From Actinophytocola oryzae (GTDB taxonomy: Bacteria; Actinomycetota; Actinomycetes; Mycobacteriales; Pseudonocardiaceae): a stretch of DNA of 64,000 bases. A program made the translations under genes and the position numbers. The notes below the pieces were generated by a model. That model saw nothing but the letters and a program-made list of their open reading frames with translations, was not told where the DNA came from and did not search any database. Position 1 is the first letter of the stretch; each line of letters starts with the position of its first letter. The stretch covers positions 124,001-188,000 of the forward strand of contig NZ_SOCP01000008.1 of assembly GCF_004364325.1 (NCBI RefSeq), written 5' to 3'. Shown one piece after another: positions 7,384 to 16,040 of this stretch.

Positions 7384-10083
7384 ATGTCGAGCACGTCTCT
7401 TGGTGGTGGTTCCGGGGCGGTCGCGGCGTCGACGCACGCGGCCTGCGCTCGGTTCCGGGGCACGGATCCGCTGGTGGTGGGCAGGACGCGGCGGCAGCTG
7501 GCGGCCGATCTCGGGTTCGCCGACGACTCCGGCTACATCCCGGCGGCGCGGTGGACGCGGGCGATGACGTTCGAGCACCTCGTGCGTGACGTGCGGTTCG
7601 CCGGTGAGGTCGCGACCACGACCGTGGGGCGGGTCGCGCTGGAACGGCCGACGCGGGTGGTGACCGTCAACGCCAGGGTGCACGTCGACGAGACCGCCGA
7701 CCTGCTGGCCGCCGCCCACGTCCGCGCGGTCGAGGAGGGCGCCGCCACCCTGGTCCACGGGCTCGCGGTGCCGTTCGCCGGGTTCGAGCACAGCGCCGCG
7801 ACCGAGGTCAAGCCGGACTTCGCGGTGGTCGCGGCGCGGCCGGGGCAGGCGTCGTGGCTGATCGTCGGGGATGCCAAGGACTACGAACGGGTGCGTTCGC
7901 GGATCGACGACACCCGGCTGCTGAAGGGCTTCCTGCAGGTGGCGCTGGGTGCGGAGTCGGCGGCCGAGTGGTCGCGGCTGCCCAAGGGCATGGCCGTCCA
8001 CTCGCACGGCGTGCTCGCGGTGCCCAGGAACTCCTTCCTCCAGCCCGAGGCGCTCGTCGAGGCGTTGCACGACCACCGGGCGGAGGTCCGGATGCGGGTG
8101 GCGCAACGGCGGCGCGAGGCGGCCGGGACCGGGTACGTGGCGGGTGCCGATGTCGCGCGGTTCGTCGCGCACCTGCGGGCCACGTTCGACCCGGCCACCT
8201 GCACCACCTGTCCGCTGTTCTCCTACTGCCGCCACGAGCTGCGTACCTCGCCGGACCCGGCGGACCTGCTGGTGGAGGTCGGTGTCCCGGCCGAGCTGCG
8301 TGCCCAGGTCGCCGGGCTGGTGACCGGCGGCGAGGCGGCGCCGCGCGCACCGGCGTCGGTGGTCGCGCAGGTGCGTGCGACGGTCGACGGGGTGGCCCGG
8401 CGGACCGGGCAGCTGCGGGTCGACGGCGCGGGCCGCCCCGGCACCGTCGACGTGGTGCTCGCCAAGGCGGACGCCGCGGCGCTGGGTGTGCACGGGATCG
8501 CGCTGCGGCGCCACACCGGTGACGGCCCCGGCGACTGGGCCGTCACCGTCTTCGACGACCCGCTGTCGCCCGAGACCAGGCGGCGGGTGATGCGCCTGCT
8601 CGGCCACGAGATCACCGCCGCCATGGCCGAGGCCACCGCCCGCGGTGCGTACGCGGTGCACGTCGTGGTTCCCGACCCCGTGACCGCCGACGTGCTCGTC
8701 TCCATCGCCGACAACCTCGCCGGGGTCGAGCTCAGCAGGCTGCGCTGGGAACGGGACCGGGAGATGGCCCGCGAGCCGCTGACGTTCGACGGCGAGCCCG
8801 CGCGCGTCCCTGCGGCGCTGCAGCCGACCGAGCGGACCGCGGTGTCGTTCCTGCTGGAGGAGGACCGTGCCCGCGCGCTCACGCTCCGGGCCCCGGTCCT
8901 CGACCTGCGGGCGGTGCTCGCCCAGCACGTCGTGGCAGGCGGGCCCGCCTTCTCGTCGCTTCGCCTCGACTACCTGGCGGCGTGGGCGGAGACGCTCACC
9001 AGCGGCCCGCTCAAGCCCCGCGAGCTGGAGGACGACGTCGAGCGCGCCCAGCACACCCCGGGCGCGAGGATGACGGGCAGGCGCTCGGACGCCGTGCACC
9101 GCGCGCTGGTGGGCGGCCGGGGCCAGGACCCCGACCCGGCGCGGTATGCCGCGCTGGTCACCGAGGAGCTCGCGTACAAGCGCGACGTGTTCGACCGGGC
9201 GCTCGCGGCGCTGCGCACCGTCCGGGACTCGAGCCTGCGCGACGTGCACCAGGCGATCGAGGCCGACGCCCAGGCGGTGTGGCGGCGCAGGCTGGACCTG
9301 CACGCGTCCGACCTGGTCCGGTTCGGGCGCACCTACCGGCACTGGCGCAACTCGCTCGTGCCGGTGATCGAGAGCGACGGCCGGTGCCGCCGCCAGCTCG
9401 CCGCGTTGGGCAACCCGCAGGCCGCGGCGGACATGGCCGCCGACGCCGGGGTCCGGGAGGTCGTGCGGGCGACCGTGGTCACCACGACACCGCTCGTCGT
9501 CGAGGTCGGGTCGCGGCGGATCGGCGCGGGCACGCGGATCGTGCTGCTGCACGTCAACGGGAACCCGTGTGTCGAGCGGCCTGGCACGGCGATGACCCTG
9601 CTGAAGGGCAGCGTGAAGTTCTCCGGCCTGGCGATCGGCCCGCTGTCCGGTGCGGGGGAGGAGACCGTGCCGCGTCGTTTCGGGTGGACGCCGGAGAACG
9701 TGCCGGATCTGGCGCCCGGCGACCGGCTGGTCGTCGCGGACTTCGGCTGGTACTGCGATCTCAAGGGCAACAAGGCCCTCAGCGTGGGCAGGCCCGCCGC
9801 GGACGACACGTCCGCACCGAAGCCGGCGTGCGAGCCGTACTCCCATGCCGAGGACCCCGACGAGCACCGCTACTGCTGCCGGTCGCACGAGGACGCCGAG
9901 GCGGACTGGTCCGACCGGCTCGCGGAGCGCCGCGACCGCGGCGAGCTGAACCCGCAGGTGTGGCCGCCGGTCGTGGACGAGGACGCGTTCGAGGTGACGC
10001 CGGTGGGTGCGCCGGTCGCGGACCCCGCGGCCGTGGGACTCGACGACGTGCCGGACGAGTTGACCCTGGACGACCTGGAGTGA
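7384..10083 (+). CDS. PD-(D/E)XK-like nuclease with Cys cluster, helicase partner
   Basis: 899 residues from ATG 7384; GGGAGGGG lies upstream at slightly long spacing, and GTG 7369 is an alternative. Around residues 140-165 it has KPDF followed by a strand and GDAKDY, the D...(D/E)xK arrangement of RecB/Cas4-type nucleases. C273-x2-C276-x5-C282 follows, like the Fe-S or zinc cluster of Cas4/AddB/TM0106-type nucleases. Downstream are a long helical region (about 490-720) and a C-terminal Cys/His patch (about 825-840). No helicase motif is present. The helicase gene starts 4 nt after the stop, so the two are surely co-transcribed and probably form a complex acting on DNA. Role in defence or repair is inferred. 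I do not recognise the full architecture. Confidence 0.7.
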   Translation: MSSTSLGGGSGAVAASTHAACARFRGTDPLVVGRTRRQLAADLGFADDSGYIPAARWTRAMTFEHLVRDVRFAGEVATTTVGRVALERPTRVVTVNARVHVDETADLLAAAHVRAVEEGAATLVHGLAVPFAGFEHSAATEVKPDFAVVAARPGQASWLIVGDAKDYERVRSRIDDTRLLKGFLQVALGAESAAEWSRLPKGMAVHSHGVLAVPRNSFLQPEALVEALHDHRAEVRMRVAQRRREAAGTGYVAGADVARFVAHLRATFDPATCTTCPLFSYCRHELRTSPDPADLLVEVGVPAELRAQVAGLVTGGEAAPRAPASVVAQVRATVDGVARRTGQLRVDGAGRPGTVDVVLAKADAAALGVHGIALRRHTGDGPGDWAVTVFDDPLSPETRRRVMRLLGHEITAAMAEATARGAYAVHVVVPDPVTADVLVSIADNLAGVELSRLRWERDREMAREPLTFDGEPARVPAALQPTERTAVSFLLEEDRARALTLRAPVLDLRAVLAQHVVAGGPAFSSLRLDYLAAWAETLTSGPLKPRELEDDVERAQHTPGARMTGRRSDAVHRALVGGRGQDPDPARYAALVTEELAYKRDVFDRALAALRTVRDSSLRDVHQAIEADAQAVWRRRLDLHASDLVRFGRTYRHWRNSLVPVIESDGRCRRQLAALGNPQAAADMAADAGVREVVRATVVTTTPLVVEVGSRRIGAGTRIVLLHVNGNPCVERPGTAMTLLKGSVKFSGLAIGPLSGAGEETVPRRFGWTPENVPDLAPGDRLVVADFGWYCDLKGNKALSVGRPAADDTSAPKPACEPYSHAEDPDEHRYCCRSHEDAEADWSDRLAERRDRGELNPQVWPPVVDEDAFEVTPVGAPVADPAAVGLDDVPDELTLDDLE

Positions 10084-10087
10084 CCCC

Positions 10088-11614
10088 GTGACCCTCACGT
10101 TCACCCCGCCCACCGGGACGGACAGCGGCGCCGGTAGCGGGGCGGTCCATCACGCGGAGGCGGCGGCGGGTAACGCGGCCGTCGCCGACGAGGCGGTCGG
10201 CGTGCTGCGCGATGCGCTGGCGGGCACGGCGCCGGTGGAGCGCATCCTGCTGAAGGCGGCCGCCGGTGCCGGGAAGTCGCATGTGTTGAAGAAGCTCGTG
10301 ACCGACGCCGTCGCACACCCCGGGTGCGCACGCGTGGCGGTCATCGCCTTCACCAACAAGCAGGTCTACCCGCTCGCGACCGCGCTGGGGAACGAGCTGG
10401 GCCGCGACAGCGTGTGCCTGTTCGCGAGCAGGAACCGCTACGACGACGTGCCCGCGGACACCCACACGCACGCCACCGTGGTCACCAGCACGGCGGGCAT
10501 CCCCGTCGAGAGCAGGGTCGTCGTCGCGACCTCGCACAAGCTGGGTGCCCGCGGCGAGCTGGCGAGGCTGGCCGCCCACTTCGCGGGCGACGACACTCCG
10601 GAAGAGCCTGGTCCGGTGTTCGACGTGCTGTTCGTGGACGAGGCGTGGCAGCTGCCGCACCACCTGTTCGACAAGGTCGCGAACGCCGCCCCGGTCACGG
10701 TCGGCGTCGGTGACGTCGGACAGCTCCCGCCGCTGGAGATCGGCGCGAACCCGTGGCGGGGCGACCCCGGGTTCAACCCCTACCGCGCCTGGCCGACCGA
10801 CTTCGACGCCGACGACCGCACCGTGACGATCGAGCTGCCCGCGGTGTGGCGGCCCGCCGCGGGTCATCTGGCTCTCTGGCGGGCTTTCTACCCCGAGTGG
10901 CGTGAACTCGACTGCGTCGCCGCCCCGGGTGACCGGGCACTGACCGCCGACCGGCTGACCGGCTACGCGGCCGACGTCTGGCACACCGTCGGCACCGGCG
11001 TGCCCACACTGCTCGAGGTCGACGGGCTGCCCGAGCCCGAGGCCGCCGACGTGGACCAGCCCCTGCTCGGCCAGGTCGAGAAGCTCCTCGACGCGCTGCT
11101 CGGCGCCGGGTTCGCGCTGACCAGCGCCGAGTACGACGCAACGGGCGCCCCGACCGGACGGCAGCTCACGGCACGCCCGGGCGACGGCGGCGACCCGCTG
11201 ATCACCGTGCTAGCCACCCGCAACCAGGCGGTGGACGACGCGACCGACATCGTGGACCGCCTACGCGCCAGGCACTCCCTCACCGCGACGGACATCGTGG
11301 CGTCCACAGTGGACTCCTGGCAGGGGCAGACCAACGGCATCACCGTGGCGATCCACCCGCTGTCGGGCGCCGGGCGGCTGGACGAGTTCAACTCCTCGTT
11401 CGGCCGGCTGGCGGTCACCTGCACGCGTGGCACCCACGGACTGCTCATCCTCACCCGGCCCGGACTGACCGACCTCCTCCGCGACGCGCCCGTACGGCCC
11501 GGAACCCCGTTCGGCGAGCCAGGTGGCAGGCATCTGCCCCGTCAGACCCACCAACGCATCCTCGCCGCCTTCACCCACAGCAGGCTGAAGGTCCCGCCCA
11601 CGTCCGAGGACTGA
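10088..11614 (+). CDS. SF1-type helicase/ATPase, partner of the nuclease
   Basis: 508 residues from GTG 10088, with GGAG inside the upstream stop region as ribosome binding site. Walker A AAAGAGKSH sits at about 57-65. Walker B LFVDEAWQLP (about 180-189) is a DEAW variant, and a motif III-like GDVGQLPPL follows. STVDSWQGQTNGITV (motif V, UPF1/RecD-like) and AVTCTRGTHGLLI (motif VI with Arg finger) are in the C-terminal half. The motif order is that of superfamily 1 helicases (UPF1/DNA2/RecD2 group), so ATP-driven movement on nucleic acid is expected. Co-transcription with the 899-residue nuclease resembles the helicase-nuclease division in AddAB or the fused TM0106-type enzymes, but here they are separate proteins. 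Confidence 0.8.
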   Translation: MTLTFTPPTGTDSGAGSGAVHHAEAAAGNAAVADEAVGVLRDALAGTAPVERILLKAAAGAGKSHVLKKLVTDAVAHPGCARVAVIAFTNKQVYPLATALGNELGRDSVCLFASRNRYDDVPADTHTHATVVTSTAGIPVESRVVVATSHKLGARGELARLAAHFAGDDTPEEPGPVFDVLFVDEAWQLPHHLFDKVANAAPVTVGVGDVGQLPPLEIGANPWRGDPGFNPYRAWPTDFDADDRTVTIELPAVWRPAAGHLALWRAFYPEWRELDCVAAPGDRALTADRLTGYAADVWHTVGTGVPTLLEVDGLPEPEAADVDQPLLGQVEKLLDALLGAGFALTSAEYDATGAPTGRQLTARPGDGGDPLITVLATRNQAVDDATDIVDRLRARHSLTATDIVASTVDSWQGQTNGITVAIHPLSGAGRLDEFNSSFGRLAVTCTRGTHGLLILTRPGLTDLLRDAPVRPGTPFGEPGGRHLPRQTHQRILAAFTHSRLKVPPTSED

Positions 11615-11637
11615 CGTCTCAGACACAGGCCGGCCGG

Positions 11638-11820
11638 GACATCGAGCGAGGGCCCGCGCCACACCGGGCCTCCGCGCGGCTGACCGGTAGGGTCGACGAC
11701 TCGCCGTACGCGGAACACCTGTTCCTGAACCGGGTCGACGACCGTTGGTACGTCAACCTCGCGGACGTGGGACGGGGAAGCGGGGAGCCACCACTGCCGA
11801 CCGCGGACTCCGACCACTGA
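11638..11820 (+). pseudogene. possible C-terminal gene remnant
   Basis: The frame ending at TGA 11818-11820 encodes about 60 residues including AEHLFLNRVDDRWYVNLAD. This resembles the last strand of an NTF2/DUF4878-like domain (VDGRWYV type). There is no start codon with a ribosome binding site and no upstream domain. It may be the tail of a gene truncated when the nuclease-helicase module settled here, or chance coding. Low confidence. Confidence 0.25.
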
Positions 11821-11832
11821 GGGTCGGGCGGG

Positions 11833-13437
11833 TCAGTGTCCGAGCGTGACGCGGATCGTGTGCCGGCCTGTGCCGCCGGCCCCGATCACCGGCCTGCCAG
11901 GGCGTCCGTCGATCGTGCACGAGCGCACCTTGCTGCCCGCGCCGGACAGTTCGATGTCCAGTGTCATGTCCCGGTACGGCAGGCCGTGGAGGGCGACCGG
12001 ACCCCAGTCGGCGGGCAGCGTCGGTGCCAGGGTCAGCCGATCGGGCGTGAACGTCAGGCCGAACAGTCCGGAGAAGATCAACCGGAGGTAGCCCGACGCC
12101 GACCAGGCCTGGTCGGGTTGCGACGTCCACCGCGAGGTGTTGCCGGTCTGCCAGCCGCCGTCCACGGCTCCCGTGACCGAGTTGTAGATCTCGTAGAAGT
12201 TGCCCTTGCTCGCGGCGACGAGGTCTGCCAGCCCGGTGACCGCGCGGCCGAACAGGTCGGGTCGGCCGCCTGCCGCCGCCGCGTGGCCGAACATGGAGTG
12301 GACCATCGGCCAGACGATCACGTTGTGCCTGCCCGGCCGGTCGTCGCTGAAGCGCGGGAAGTGGGGCCACACGTTGACGATGCCCTTCGGCTGCCAGTGC
12401 GTGCCGTCGAGCAGCCGCTGTGTCCGCCGGGTGTCGGCCACGCCGAACAACACCGCGAACGCCAACCCCGCGCCTTCCTGGGACGGGTCGAGCTGTCCGG
12501 CGAGCCCGTCGGCGCCGTGGATCAGATAGCCGTAGGTGCCCGCGTCCTCGCGCCACAGGTGGTCGTTGATCGCCTGCCGCAGGGCCGTCGCGGCGCGACG
12601 GTGGTTGCTCGCCTCGCCGGGCCTGCGCAGCTCGTCTGCCATGCCCGCGAGTGACACGTAGGCGCCGTAGTAGAGGCAGTTCGTCGACAGACACATCAAC
12701 TCGTCGGTGTGCGGGTAGTCGAGCACGAACGACGAGCCGACGCCGTCGGCCCACGGCGGGCTGGGATAGCCCGCGATGCCGTCGTTCATGAACGACGGCC
12801 CCCGGAACAGGCCGAAGTCCGCGTCGTAGTTCTGCGTCGTGCGGGCGGCCAGGGTTGCGGTCGACGCGTTGTAGGCGTCGGTGAGGAAGGCGCGGTCGCC
12901 GGTGACCTGGTAGTGGTGCCAGGCCGCGACGACCCAGACGACCTGGTCCCACCACTGGTTGTCCTGCTGCACGATCAGGCCGCCGTCAGGCTGCTGGTCC
13001 ACCACGGCCCACAGGGTGTTGGCGCCGACGATCGGCCCGAGCAGACTGGTGGCGTTCCAGGCGTTGACCGCCGCGTCGCGGGTCCACCGTTGCGGCGACG
13101 GGTAGCCGCCGCCTGCCCGCACGAACGCCCCGGGCGGGTAGCTGATCCGGTGCGCGTGGTCGTAGGTCCCCGGGTCGGCGTAGACGGTGTTGATGCCGAT
13201 CAGGCCCGTCAGCGCTGCCTCGTACATCGCGCCGAGCGAGCTTTGCCGGTCGGCGTGGTCGAACCGCAGCGTCGGCATGGTGTATTCGACGCGGCGTGGT
13301 GGGTGCGAGGCCGGTTGCGGTGTGGCCATCGCCTCCGGTGCGCCTGTCGCGGCCAGCGCGCCGCTGGTGGCCAACGCACCACCTGCCACGAACAACGTCC
13401 GTCGGGGCACGCCGGGGTACTCGCCGCGCTGCGTCAT
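11833..13437 (-). CDS. secreted (alpha/alpha)6-barrel glycoside hydrolase
   Basis: 534 residues from ATG 13437. The N-terminus has twin arginines in PRRTLFVAGGALA, a Tat-type signal ending near AMA. The mature part shows the regularly spaced Trp/Asp/Glu-rich helices of six-hairpin glycosidases (for example QWWDQVVWVVAAWHHY, LWREDAGTYGYLIHG, WPMVHSMFGHAAAAG), as in GH63/GH78/GH15-like enzymes. Glycan hydrolysis outside the cell is expected; substrate and GH family are uncertain. It is divergent from an IclR regulator 274 nt away, which may control it. TAGCCT lies 7 nt before the ATG and no ribosome binding site is seen, suggesting a leaderless mRNA. Confidence 0.75.
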   Translation of the reverse strand: MTQRGEYPGVPRRTLFVAGGALATSGALAATGAPEAMATPQPASHPPRRVEYTMPTLRFDHADRQSSLGAMYEAALTGLIGINTVYADPGTYDHAHRISYPPGAFVRAGGGYPSPQRWTRDAAVNAWNATSLLGPIVGANTLWAVVDQQPDGGLIVQQDNQWWDQVVWVVAAWHHYQVTGDRAFLTDAYNASTATLAARTTQNYDADFGLFRGPSFMNDGIAGYPSPPWADGVGSSFVLDYPHTDELMCLSTNCLYYGAYVSLAGMADELRRPGEASNHRRAATALRQAINDHLWREDAGTYGYLIHGADGLAGQLDPSQEGAGLAFAVLFGVADTRRTQRLLDGTHWQPKGIVNVWPHFPRFSDDRPGRHNVIVWPMVHSMFGHAAAAGGRPDLFGRAVTGLADLVAASKGNFYEIYNSVTGAVDGGWQTGNTSRWTSQPDQAWSASGYLRLIFSGLFGLTFTPDRLTLAPTLPADWGPVALHGLPYRDMTLDIELSGAGSKVRSCTIDGRPGRPVIGAGGTGRHTIRVTLGH

Positions 13438-13693
13438 ACCAACGAGGCTAGGACAGCACGGCGAACGACGGTAGATCATCGGGCTGGTCAAACCAACGCC
13501 ACTGACCCCTTCGCAAGGCAAACGCTTCGGTTGAACACGTTCAAAAACGAGGGCGGATGCGGATCGTGGTTCCCGGCGGCGCCGCTCACCGCCGCGTCCG
13601 ACCGGCACGATGGCGCCGGCTGGAGGCGCGCCGGGCTGTCTGTCGTGGTCATGTCCCCTACAGTGGGGTACACCTCATCAGCGGAACACGAGA

Positions 13694-13708
13694 TTCTGCA
13701 TTACAGAA
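13694..13708. promoter_or_regulatory. inverted repeat, possible IclR operator
   Basis: TTCTG-N5-CAGAA is a perfect inverted repeat 4 nt before the ATG 13712 of the IclR gene, in the divergent region with the glycosidase gene. Position and symmetry fit an autoregulatory operator; binding is inferred. Confidence 0.4.
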
Positions 13709-13711
13709 CGG

Positions 13712-14512
13712 ATGGAGATGGCCGAAGCGGACCTGAAGACCCCGCCGATGTACGTCGTGGGCAGTGTCGACCACGCGCTGCGTGCCGCGGTGATGCTGCA
13801 GCTGGAGGGCGGCCTGACGGTGAGCCAGGTCGCCGACCGGCTCGGCGTCGCGCGCTCGACGGCGCACCGGCTGCTGCAGACGCTCGTCTACCGCGACTTC
13901 GCGGTCCAGGACGACCAGCGTGTGTACCACCCCGGGCCGGTCCTCGAACTCGCAACGTACTCGCAGTCCTTTGTGTCCCGACTCCGAGGCAGGGCGTTGC
14001 CGCACCTGCAGCGCCTCGTCGACGTCGTGGGGGAGTCGGCGAACCTGACCATCCGCACGGGTGACCGGACCCGCTTCATCGCGAGCGTGGAGTGCGGGCA
14101 GGCGCTGCGCGTGGGTTCCCGCGAGGGGATGGTGTTCCCCGCCCACCGCACCACGGCCGGGCTGGTGCTGCTGGCGGAGCTCCCGCCGTCCGAGGTGGAC
14201 GAGCTCTACGCCGAGGAGCACTACGCGGAGCGCCTCGAGGAGCGCCCCGACATGGCGAAGCTGCGCACACAGCTCGCCAGGGTCCGCCGAGCGGGCTTCG
14301 CCGTCAACGACGGGCTCTCGGAGCGGGGCGTGGTCGCGATCGGCGTCCCGGTCAGGGACGAGGACGGCACCGCGGTCGCCGGGCTCTCGATCTCGATGCC
14401 GTCTGTCCGTTACGACCGGGACATGCTGCCGAGCCTCGTCACGACGCTCCACCGCGCGGTCGGCGCCATCGAGGCAGGCGGTCTCGCCGCGACGGGTACG
14501 TCCTCGTCGTGA
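13712..14512 (+). CDS. IclR-family transcriptional regulator
   Basis: 266 residues from ATG 13712 (a second ATG at 13718 is possible). The N-terminal winged helix (GGLTVSQVADRLGVARSTAH, about 30-75) precedes the IclR effector domain with its usual landmarks: an ESANLTIR strand region, GMVFPAHRTTAGLVLLAEL, a basic RRAGFAVNDGLSERGVVAIGVPV loop, and a GLSISMPSVRY strand. IclR proteins bind small carboxylates or sugar-derived effectors and repress neighbours or themselves. The divergent glycosidase gene is the obvious target candidate. The next region downstream is a decayed aldo/keto reductase. The effector is unknown. Confidence 0.9.
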   Translation: MEMAEADLKTPPMYVVGSVDHALRAAVMLQLEGGLTVSQVADRLGVARSTAHRLLQTLVYRDFAVQDDQRVYHPGPVLELATYSQSFVSRLRGRALPHLQRLVDVVGESANLTIRTGDRTRFIASVECGQALRVGSREGMVFPAHRTTAGLVLLAELPPSEVDELYAEEHYAERLEERPDMAKLRTQLARVRRAGFAVNDGLSERGVVAIGVPVRDEDGTAVAGLSISMPSVRYDRDMLPSLVTTLHRAVGAIEAGGLAATGTSSS

Positions 14513-14542
14513 AGCCCGGGGGCACGGCGTCTCCCGCCGCGG

Positions 14543-14870
14543 TCATCGGCGCCAGGCCGCCATGACGTCGAAGGGCTTGGCCGTCTTCGCCGGTGAGCGT
14601 TCCACCAGGTCGCCGTGCTCCGGGTCGGTGAGGGCCGTGTCGATGGCGGCCGGGGACGTCGGGGGTGAGGTCGACTTCGGGCACCGGCAGGTTGTCCGCC
14701 AGCTGCTCAGGGCGCGAGAGGCCGATGATCGCGCTGGAGACCGCCGGGTTGTTCAGCACCCACGCCAGCGCCAGCCTCGGCAGCGTGGTGCCGAGGTCGG
14801 CCGCCACCGCCGCCACGCGCTGGACCGCCTCCAGCACGGGACGGCCACCCCCAACCTCCTGCTCTTCACC
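14543..14870 (-). pseudogene. truncated, frameshifted aldo/keto reductase
   Basis: The minus strand encodes about 100 C-terminal residues of an aldo/keto reductase (LALAWVLNNPAVSSAIIGLSRP, then EQLADNLPVPEVDLTPDV). The frame then shifts near 14664, after which the expected C-terminus continues (AAIDTALTDPEHGDLVERSP and onward) to TGA at 14543-14545. The N-terminal two thirds, including the NADPH-site start and catalytic Tyr/Lys region, are missing. A gene remnant. The intact aldo/keto reductase at 25790-26818 belongs to the same superfamily but is not an obvious parent. Confidence 0.75.
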
Positions 14871-14938
14871 TCTCTGTAGGTGCGCCGCAAGACAACGTCG
14901 CCAGAGGCGCGGCGTTGTGTGGTGGAGGAAATGAAGAA

Positions 14939-14980
14939 ACCCGGTGACATCCAGTTGTCGTGCACTGGATGTCACCGGGT
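14939..14980 (-). terminator. intrinsic terminator, 16-bp perfect stem
   Basis: Arms ACCCGGTGACATCCAG (14939-14954) and its exact complement (14965-14980) with a 10-nt loop. Read on the minus strand it is followed by a T-rich run (TTTCTTCATTT), so it should stop transcription from the small unit at 15049-15171. Read on the plus strand it lacks a T-run. Confidence 0.8.
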
Positions 14981-15048
14981 CAAGACGTCGGGCGTCCACT
15001 TGCGGCGCCTCAGGATTGTCCGCACTCGCGAGTCAGGAGCGAGGGCAG

Positions 15049-15102
15049 TCAGCCAACGAGGCTGCCGAGCAGACCTGCCAACAGTTCGTTCGAGATATCC
15101 AT
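15049..15102 (-). CDS. candidate 17-residue peptide
   Basis: ATG 15102 with AAGGA 4 nt upstream; translation MDISNELLAGLLGSLVG then TGA. The peptide is short, hydrophobic and could form an amphipathic helix. A plausible promoter lies at 15142-15171 and a strong terminator about 70 nt downstream, giving a transcript of about 210 nt. This could be a small peptide gene or a small RNA. A longer frame through the same stretch (stop 14972) has no good start and atypical composition. I do not recognise the peptide. Confidence 0.4.
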   Translation of the reverse strand: MDISNELLAGLLGSLVG

Positions 15103-15141
15103 GAGGTCCTTCTTTCTTCCGTAGCGCCAGTTCCGCCGCAA

Positions 15142-15171
15142 ATATCAGCAGTTCCCGCCGATGCCGGTCAA
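15142..15171 (-). promoter_or_regulatory. candidate promoter of the 17-aa unit
   Basis: On the minus strand TTGACC (15166-15171), 18-nt spacer, TGATAT (15142-15147). The -35 is good, the -10 moderate. Its placement 40 nt before the ribosome binding site of the small reading frame supports it. Confidence 0.4.
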
Positions 15172-15374
15172 GGAAAACTCGACATGCGGGGCAGAGATCA
15201 CCTGATCGAGTCACGGGAATCCCGAAAGATGATTCTGGCCGAGTGTGGCCGCATTGACCCGACGGAATTTCTGTGGTCCGCCGACGGTACGAAGTCGAGC
15301 TGACATGGAGATCGCTCGACTGTGGACGGTAGCCCGGGTGGTGTACCCGGGCTACCCGACCGTGGTGTCTGGTG

Positions 15375-16040
15375 TCAGAGGCTGTGGGCGAGGATGTCGC
15401 CGTAGGCGGTGGTGGCGTGGATGGTGAGTTGGGGTGTGGTGGTGTTGGTGAGGGTGTTGTTGATGCGGCCGTGGGTGGTGCCGGCGTCGAGGGTGGCCGA
15501 GGCGCCTTCGGCCACGCCCACGGAGATGTTGCCGGCTTCGGTGCGGAGTACGACCGTGCCGTGGACGGCTTCGGTGAGTGTGATGTCGCCTCGGGTGGTG
15601 GTGATGTCGGCGGGTCCGTTGACGCGGTGGATGTGGATGTCGCCGTCGATTGCGGTGAGGTGGAGGCTGGCGGTTTCGTCGATGTTGATGTGGTGGTAGG
15701 CGCCGTTGAAGGTGAGGTTGCCGAGGCGGCCGGTGGTGTCGAGTTCGGCGCTGTCGGTTCTGGCCTGGATGTGGGAGCCGGTGGGTAGTGCGACGGTGAT
15801 GGTGAGGGCGCCGGTGGGGCCGAGGAGTTGGTTGGCTGCTGCGGGGGTGTGGATCCGCAGGATGTTGTCGGTGTAGTCCACGGTGGTGCGTTTTGCTGCT
15901 TTGATGTCGCTGTTCTTGGTGGTGTTGGCGGGCTGGATCTCGACGGTGGTGTCGGTGCGGTCGGTGGCGACGAACCGGATGCTGCCGGCGGGGAGGTCGA
16001 GAGTGGTGGTGATGGGGGTGGGGGTGTTGAAGGTGTACAT
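15375..16040 (-). CDS. DUF4097-family beta-helix/adhesin-like protein
   Basis: 221 residues from ATG 16040 with GGAG 6-7 nt upstream. The sequence is a series of short Thr/Ile/Asp-rich strands (for example DGDIHIHRVNGPADITTTRG), typical of DUF4097 right-handed beta repeats with a GDI/GNI pattern at turn positions. There is no signal peptide, so it is probably cytoplasmic. Family members often sit near regulators or stress genes, but their role is unknown. Codon use is unusually biased to ACC/CAC, reflecting the Thr/His-rich repeats. Divergent from a DHFR-like reductase. Confidence 0.75.
   Translation of the reverse strand: MYTFNTPTPITTTLDLPAGSIRFVATDRTDTTVEIQPANTTKNSDIKAAKRTTVDYTDNILRIHTPAAANQLLGPTGALTITVALPTGSHIQARTDSAELDTTGRLGNLTFNGAYHHINIDETASLHLTAIDGDIHIHRVNGPADITTTRGDITLTEAVHGTVVLRTEAGNISVGVAEGASATLDAGTTHGRINNTLTNTTTPQLTIHATTAYGDILAHSL

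Noticed and set aside
7171-10113. Long open minus-strand frame of 980 codons opposite the nuclease gene
   Set aside because: High G/C codon bias leaves few stops in shadow frames. It has low-complexity Arg/His/Gly content, no domain and no ribosome binding site, while the plus strand carries a recognisable nuclease.
14972-15320. Longer minus-strand frame through the 17-aa unit, ending at 14972
   Set aside because: No start with ribosome binding site and no domain; it ends inside the terminator stem. The short frame at 15049-15102 has the better start signals.
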